From contig CAKUEW010000001.1 of assembly GCA_934646815.1 (NCBI GenBank), positions 322,561 to 386,560 of the forward strand: a DNA stretch of 64,000 nucleotides. The letters are read 5' to 3'. The notes below the pieces were generated by a model. It saw only the letters and a program-made list of their open reading frames with translations, did not search any database and had not been told where the DNA came from. Positions 63,081-64,000 of this stretch are shown here, piece after piece; position 1 is the first letter of the stretch, and each line of letters opens with the position of its first letter. The stretch is from an uncultured Collinsella sp. GTDB lineage: Bacteria; Actinomycetota; Coriobacteriia; Coriobacteriales; Coriobacteriaceae. The position numbers were made by a program, and so were the translations under genes.

Positions 63081-63851
63081 ATGCCAAGAACGGGTCGAGT
63101 TGTTTCGTTAACGGGCTACAACCACATTATCGCGAGGGGCAATGGCGGTATCTGTATCTTCGAAGATGATGAAGATCGATATCGCATGCTCACATTATTC
63201 GAGGATAAGCTCGTTGGCAATGGAATTGAAATTTCGGCCTGGTGCCTTATGTCGAATCACTTTCATCTCATGGTGGACGATCTTAATGGCAGGATTTCTT
63301 CTTGCATGAGCGGTGTTCTTACCTCGTACGCCATGTATTTCAATCGCAAGACCGGCCGAGTTGGCCATTTATTTCAAGATAGATTTACGAATATCCCGGT
63401 TGAAAATGACGTTCAGGCAATCTCGCTTGCGGATTATATCCACATGAATCCGGTCAAGGCTGGTGTTTCCGCCGTCGATGCTTACCGGTGGTCTAGCTAT
63501 CGTGCATATGCTTACGGTTACGATGGATTTGGTTTTTGCAATCCCGGGATTGTTCTGGATCTCGTGGGCGGATCCCTTGAGTACCGGCATTATTTAGCTG
63601 AACGAATTGAGCAAGCTCCCTACGACGCCGAGCCCCGTCCTCATATTCTTGATGACGATGCGCTTGAGGTTGCTAAGCGAATTGCTTCCCCTGTCGCCCT
63701 TCCCGAACTTGCGTCTATGAAGCCTTCCGAGCGCCGTCCGATTCTATGCAAGATGAGGAAGGCGGGCCTTACGATCAATCAAATAGTAAGGACTGTCGGT
63801 CTTGGTCGTACGTCGATTGTGACTGGCACAATAGGCTGGAATGAAATTTAG
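63081..63851 (+). CDS. REP-associated tyrosine transposase (RAYT, IS200-like Y1 family)
   Basis: A 256-residue Y1 transposase. The HUH motif is SNHFHLMV with H60 and H62, preceded by TGYNHIIARGNGGICIFED and followed by the helix YIHMNPVKAGVSAVDAYRWSSY, which is the family signature region. A C-terminal helix-turn-helix-like segment (MRKAGLTINQIVRTVGL) is present. Unlike IS200 elements it is flanked by short palindromic repeats in inverted orientation, as expected for RAYTs that spread REP sequences but rarely move themselves. ATG 63081 has GGAGG 5 bases upstream. AT-rich compared with neighbours. Confidence 0.87.
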   Translation: MPRTGRVVSLTGYNHIIARGNGGICIFEDDEDRYRMLTLFEDKLVGNGIEISAWCLMSNHFHLMVDDLNGRISSCMSGVLTSYAMYFNRKTGRVGHLFQDRFTNIPVENDVQAISLADYIHMNPVKAGVSAVDAYRWSSYRAYAYGYDGFGFCNPGIVLDLVGGSLEYRHYLAERIEQAPYDAEPRPHILDDDALEVAKRIASPVALPELASMKPSERRPILCKMRKAGLTINQIVRTVGLGRTSIVTGTIGWNEI

Positions 63852-63869
63852 GCTCCCGACTTTTAGCCG

Positions 63870-63922
63870 AAAAGGAGTGTCCCAAAGTGCCGGCACATAA
63901 GGAACGTCCCCAGGTGCCGGCA
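63870..63922 (-). repeat. Two REP-like repeats downstream of the transposase, inverted
   Basis: Units 63870-63895 (AAAAGGAGTGTCCC...GTGCCGGCA) and 63896-63922 (GGAACGTCCCC...GTGCCGGCA) are reverse complements of the third and second upstream units, with minor changes. Together with those they bracket the transposase gene symmetrically. Confidence 0.78.
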
Positions 63923-64000
63923 GAGACGATATGAGCAGGACATAAAAACATTGAGAGCCCCTGCTGCATGAAAGACCGCGGATCAGGCCGACAATGGTGA

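Noticed and set aside
62876-63922. CRISPR array
   Set aside because: The repeats are few, back to back without regular spacers, and inverted across a transposase gene, so they are REP-like. No other array-like pattern was seen in the window.

Overview
The window looks like a chromosomal segment of a high-GC actinobacterium of the Coriobacteriia, most likely Collinsella or a close relative. This is inferred from the strong G/C bias at third codon positions, the gene order acpP-rnc-smc-ftsY-ffh and rimP-nusA-infB-rbfA-nrnA-truB-ribF-dnaG-rpoD, a nusA-infB junction without ylxR, and several palindromic intergenic elements. No rRNA gene, CRISPR array or replication origin was seen.

Region 1 (1 to about 8.9 kb) is an AT-richer accessory island of phage-defence genes. 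It holds the 3' end of a Gabija nuclease (gajA) and its helicase gajB, then a reverse transcriptase preceded by about 440 bases of non-coding DNA rich in inverted repeats, an AbiH protein, a DUF2188 protein, and an AAA ATPase with a stunted downstream ORF. Three copies of a roughly 124-bp inverted-repeat element lie around the ATPase. The RT plus its structured upstream region is the best candidate here for a poorly described system.

Region 2 (8.9 to 20.1 kb) is one tightly overlapping operon for a Gram-positive-type Pel exopolysaccharide: pelD (c-di-GMP receptor), pelE, a DUF2194 deacetylase in the pelA position, pelF and pelG. It continues into a cotH-vtc-DUF4956 trio that may modify polymer or envelope.

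Region 3 (20.1 to 26.0 kb) carries a sucrose module (LacI regulator, EIIBC transporter, GH32 hydrolase), a Cys/Met-type PLP-fold protein that seems to lack its catalytic lysine, a palindromic element and a ModE-like regulator on the minus strand.

Region 4 (26.1 to 62.9 kb) is mostly core housekeeping: guaB, leuS behind an unusual hairpin-rich leader, and the rimP-to-dnaG operon behind a good promoter and a leader terminator. Then come rpoD, two identical tRNA-Asn genes, asp23-fakA-recG-rsmD-coaD, and the DUF177-rpmF-plsX-acpP-rnc-smc-ftsY-ffh block. A minus-strand DUF134/NifX fusion with a symmetric operator pair, thyA-folA, a TrmH methyltransferase and a MATE exporter complete it.

Region 5 (62.9 to 64.0 kb) is a REP-associated tyrosine transposase bracketed by inverted clusters of its short repeats.
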